Origin: Aphelenchoides besseyi
Lineage: Eukaryota > Nematoda > Chromadorea > Rhabditida > Aphelenchoididae
Length of the DNA: 64,000 nucleotides
Reading direction: 5' to 3'
Assembly: GCA_024699855.1 (NCBI GenBank)
Contig: JAMPIQ010000001.1
Coordinates: 3,100,001-3,164,000 of the forward strand
The notes beneath the pieces were generated by a model, which had not been told where the DNA came from, searched no databases, and was given only the letters and a program-made list of their open reading frames with translations. Each line of letters begins with the position of its first letter. The first letter of the stretch is position 1. Positions 60,486 through 64,000 of this stretch are shown here, piece by piece. Made by a program: the position numbers and the translations under genes.

Positions 60486-61060
60486 TTAGTTATAGAAATC
60501 ATTCCAAGTACTCTTACTGACATAAACATCATACATCGAACGAACATCCCAGAAAAGTCGTTCTTCCGCCTTACTCCATAGTCGAGATGATGTGATCGCA
60601 TTCCGAACCCCTAAAGAACCGGTACCAGCCGGCTTCCCACTCGATGGCAATGCACTACCTACGTGAGCGGGATTCTCGCGGCGTCCATGCACGGACGGAC
60701 CGCACCGGCGTCCATCACCACCCTCAAACGAGCTTGGATGTTTAGGTTTCATGAGTCATTTGCGCAGACAGCAGACCGGTGGAAGACGTCAAACACACCG
60801 CTTGAGGTTCCAGTCCGCCGCGAGTCATAGGCTTTATTCACCCCCTGCCTAGCAACAGGGTCCCGGTCACAGTTGGAAGAGTGAGGCGCCCTATGTAAAT
60901 CAACCGCTCCCGAAGGAGAACCTGAATTTAGCTCAACCCGATAAACGGATCTAACCAGCGAGCACCACGTGTAGGTGTCAGGGTGGGATCGGTAAGAGAA
61001 GGGATCTTTAATTCATCCAGTTAATGACTAACCTTACCCACACGCCCGCCTTAGTTACTA
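60486..61060. other. GC-rich island of unknown nature
   Basis: Distinctly richer in G+C than its AT-rich surroundings, with many short palindromic words (for example GCATGGACGCC against GGCGTCCATGC nearby). The minus strand has an open frame (60752-60486) whose end, LWSKAEERLFWDVRSMYDVY, meets a GTAAGAGT donor. A possible last exon and AATAAA lie downstream near 60460-60390. It could be a retroelement fragment, a structured RNA or a gene end. I do not recognise it. Confidence 0.35.
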
Positions 61061-61239
61061 ATTATTATCAAACCTTTTTGGACTACTCAAGTCAATCAAC
61101 ATCGGCGGCGTAAAAATCGCCGCCAGGCAACTCGTTTCAAGTGCTTTTGAGTACATGCCCGCTCAGACAGACAAGATCTAAATCGATTAAAAGGATCAAA
61201 TTCGGTAAACTAGAAACTTACGTACACAACGAGCACCGC

Positions 61240-61357
61240 AGATGTTTGAATTTTGAACAACCCGAACAGAGTCCCCAGATTTGTGCAGTTTCTCCTCTCG
61301 GCAAAAGGTCGAGAATTTGACTGATGTTTGAACGAGTGATACTAATCGCCTTTTTTT
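61240..61357 (+). ncRNA. Possible small structured RNA (weak)
   Basis: Contains an Sm-site-like AATTTTGA (61249-61256), a CTCCTCTCGG run (61291-61300) inside a small hairpin (TCTCG with CGAGA), and a T7 tract at 61351-61357 that could end a Pol III transcript. It resembles parts of an SL or snRNA gene in content but not clearly in order. Confidence 0.2.
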
Positions 61358-61687
61358 GTTTTATCCGTAAGAACTTCGTTAAAAACAACTAAGATAAAAA
61401 TGGATGGGAAATAAGTAAACCATTTTTTCCGTACATATCAAGCGGTCCGTACATGGCATGAAAGATGGAATTATCGACATTTTCCGCAATAGACGGGAAA
61501 TCGAGAGTTATGAGTGTATCAACCGTATCATTTCCCTTAAAAGATTATTTGTTATTGATCAATAAATACTGATGAAAACCCACGTTGTAATAGAGCTATT
61601 GACCTGCTTTACGAGAATTGTTTAAGTATTGATGCAAAATCTGTCACCACCAGAACTAATCGACAATACAATAAAATAATTTCCATC

Positions 61688-61880
61688 ATTATGAGCTCGC
61701 GCAAAAACCTCTGACCAACTTTTCTTCCGGATTTGAAATCTCAAATGGAATTCTGAACTCACAAAGCTCACTTTCCGAAAACGCCCTTTTGCGGTCGATA
61801 AAAAGTCAACATTTTTTGGCCGAGTGGTGAGCGCGCAGCTTTTTTAGCACCGAAGGGTAAAAGTTCGATTCTGCGCGCTG
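61688..61880 (+). mobile_element. tRNA-derived SINE-like repeat, copy 2
   Basis: Matches copy 1 over about 190 nt with scattered differences. A box TGGCCGAGTGG at 61817-61827, B box GTTCGATTCT at 61863-61872. The shared block TGCGGTCGATAAAAAGTCAA lies just 5' of the A box. Confidence 0.68.
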
Positions 61881-61924
61881 ACACATGAATTTTAAGGTCG
61901 TAGAAAAAAAAGAATTGATTGTGT

Positions 61925-61965
61925 GAGAGTGTATGGCCGAGTGGCTTTTTTAGTTTGATTCGATT
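61925..61965 (+). mobile_element. Truncated SINE-like fragment
   Basis: Carries TATGGCCGAGTGGCTTTTTTAG and a degenerate TTCGATTC about 45 nt after copy 2. It looks like a deleted copy with both boxes drawn together. Confidence 0.4.
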
Positions 61966-62286
61966 CTTCATTCAATTTATGAGTTTGAGTTTTAGTTGAC
62001 GAGTTTGTGGACAAAGTGTAGTGGGCGGATGTTAAACTTCACAGTTATTCGTTTGTCTAATTGGTTTATGATTTTGTAAGGTACTTTCGGTTCACTGTAA
62101 GTTCTAATGAATTTGCTGATAAGTTCGCTTTTGCTTTAGGTCGTTCACGACGCTTACGCATGTATGCGTTATTTTTGTCCGAGCGTGCACGACGCCTGAA
62201 AATACGTCGGAAATGACTGGGAAAACTGAAGTTTACTCTGCTTCAGTTCCGCTTGCTTCACGCAAAAGTTTTGTGGCTTTTTCCTT

Positions 62287-62565
62287 GTCACCTCTATAAC
62301 TAAACCACACCAAAATAAAATACTTCCCGCCTTCAAAATCTTTCACTTACTGAACTAAACCACACTACAATAATCAAATCTATACAAGAAAACAAAACGG
62401 GACCACAAAAACCTCACAAATCCAAATCGCAAAAAAATTTCGAACATCATATGCGAAAAAGTTCCGAAAAAGCCCTTTTAAAAACCAAAGGAATCGTCTA
62501 CATTTTGAGCGTAGTCAAGTCGTCGAAAAGCTTGGAGTGAAACATGATTCAAGTTCGATTCCTAA
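62287..62565 (+). mobile_element. Diverged SINE-like repeat, copy 3
   Basis: Shares CCTCTATAACTAAACCACAC with 59408-59429 and TTCCGAAAAAGCCCTTTT with copies 1 and 2. It ends with AAGTTCGATTCC, the B-box part. The A-box region has lost clear identity. Confidence 0.4.
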
Positions 62566-64000
62566 TGTAACAACCAACACTCTCATATACAAAACATACA
62601 AACTATATACGATTGACTAACTTTAAATTTAAATTTCTAACATCATATACAAACAATGCCAAAAAAAGCTTCAAAAAACGATCAAAGGTTTGAAAAAAAC
62701 GATCGACCGGAAAACGAGTAGATCGTCCGCCGAAGGTTAAACATGGAGGTCCCGGTTGACCAAACAAATTAAAAAGTGACATTCAAGTTGAGACCGCATT
62801 AGAATCGGAGCTCGACGAAGACAATCGAATGGCCACTCGAGACAGTCTTGCCAACTATTTGACCGCCGATTATCAGAACTTTACAATTCATATAAAAGAT
62901 GTGTTACATGAACGTTAAACAGATCTGCACAACCCAAACAGTCATTGCAATCCAATTTTAATAATGAAAATGGTCAACGAAATTGATCAAACAGTCTATT
63001 TGCAAGCAGAAATCATTACTTTCGCAGTGTTGGATTACACATCAAAAACGATCGTCGTGCTGCCGGTTAATGCATTCGCGCGCTTTTTCATTTTTTGGCA
63101 TTATGTGTCAATTTTTCCCTAATGCATTTTTGCTATAATGACTTATTTCTCAGTCGATATTAGACTATATGCATAATATTGATTGGGTCAACCAATTTTT
63201 ATTCTTCATTGAAGAAGGTGAGTACGGAAAGAAAAATGTCGACTTTTTAATAACCGCAAAAGGTGCATTTTTTCGGTATGTTTTTGTATACGATGTTCAG
63301 AATTTTATTTGAAATTCGAAATCTGGAGATAAGTATCAAGACCATGGCTTTTTTAGAAAATCTTGATGGTGGGAAGTATTTTATTGTGGTGTGGTTTAGT
63401 TATGAAGGTGAAATGGAAATCTGTAGAGTTTTTGGTGCTATTCAACTAAAACAAAATCAATGTTCGAAACGTTGACAATCAACTCATTGTTTTACTAAAT
63501 GAAGTCGATAAAAGTATTGGTAGGTCGAATAACACCTAAACATTGGAGTTGAAGCTACTTTAATTGCTACGACAACTGTTTCAATCGATTGATTAGGAAA
63601 TTGAAAACCGTGATTAGCAAACCACAAGAGATGACCATGAGTAATGTATATGAACTGAATTGACGTGAATCAAAAGCTTAAAATAAACTTACGGGATTGA
63701 AAATTGATGTTGATCGTCATCTGTTGGTACTCAATCAAATGGAAACAAACACATACGTGGTCCATTTGAGGTATGTTGCTATTTTCTGATTTCCCAAAGT
63801 ATAATTCCGTTTACAGATGCCGAACGGCAAAAAATGGAAACCCGGACAGATCGTGGACCCGAGGCAGCCAAAAATCAACGACTGTTTCAAGAAACGTCTG
63901 CCGACTGCGGACCCGGAACTGATTTCTGTAAGCAAACGGATTATCACTAATTCATCCTTGATTTCAGGCTACTGCTAATGAAAACGATCCCGTGAATCAT
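62566..64000. other. Repeat-rich end of window with isolated exon-like pieces
   Basis: Protein-like plus-strand pieces are seen at about 62787-62917 (ESELDEDNRMATRDSLANYL, to a stop), 62968-63120 (MKMVNEIDQTVYLQAEIITF) and 63820-63930. The last, after an acceptor near 63817, reads MPNGKKWKPGQIVDPRQPKI and NDCFKKRLPTADPELIS, ends at a GTAAGC donor, and has a possible next exon running off the edge. The last piece may be the 5' end of a real gene; none is assigned a family. Confidence 0.35.

Overview
This window is a gene-dense stretch of an animal nuclear genome. Genes have many short introns (mostly about 38-50 nt, GT-AG with ttttcag/ttttag acceptors, one GC-AG), short intergenic gaps and a GC content near 40%. 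The gene set is metazoan: a class VII myosin tail, dishevelled, Tubby, a complete rDNA unit, TMEM138, OSTM1 and a 7TM receptor. The tiny introns, compact same-strand gene chains and nematode-like 18S and 5.8S sequences suggest a nematode or close ecdysozoan, perhaps of a basal (enoplean) lineage. That placement is inference; no decisive marker such as a proven spliced-leader gene was found.

Layout. 1-1396: 3' end of a myosin VIIa-type gene. 2366-5262: three closely packed minus-strand genes (U2A', TMEM222, an NDUFA11-like protein) in an operon-like chain, then divergent DNAJC21 (5450-7253) and CCT1 tail-to-tail with it. 9795-12732: dishevelled. 13417-14612: an unrecognised gene whose 3' end is duplicated at 23.3-23.5 kb. 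Between the two copies lies one rDNA unit on the minus strand (18S, 5.8S, 28S; 15.6-21.8 kb) with its external spacer. 24.9-29.1 kb: a 7TM receptor, an unrecognised gene and a BTB protein. 30.1-33.1 kb: a protein with repeated SVY motifs, a small secreted protein and a secreted protein with a Dickkopf/colipase-type ten-cysteine domain. 33.4-36.9 kb: UQCRH, OSTM1 and SDHB, the last with a small membrane-protein gene nested antisense in an intron. 37.1-44.3 kb: SLC7 amino-acid transporter, a coiled-coil protein, TMEM138, a catalytically dead UBE2L3-like E2, and Tubby. 44.7-58.7 kb: UGT, RBBP5, ILKAP phosphatase, TRIC channel, a disordered basic protein, EF-hand rhomboid, UFM1, MRPS22 and ALG9. 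58.7-64 kb: gene-poor and repeat-rich, with tRNA-derived SINE-like copies, a poly-G tract, a GC-rich island and exon-like fragments.

Several genes belong to shared processes: respiratory complexes (SDHB, UQCRH, NDUFA11-like), Wnt signalling (dishevelled and the Dickkopf-like protein), cilium/transition zone (TMEM138, Tubby), protein folding and modification (CCT1, DNAJC21, UFM1, ALG9) and membrane transport. Most are housekeeping genes. The most unusual items are the Dickkopf-like protein, the dead E2, the nested gene, and the rDNA unit flanked by a duplicated gene end. Exon ends were placed by eye from splice motifs and homology, so CDS coordinates give first and last coding base and span introns.
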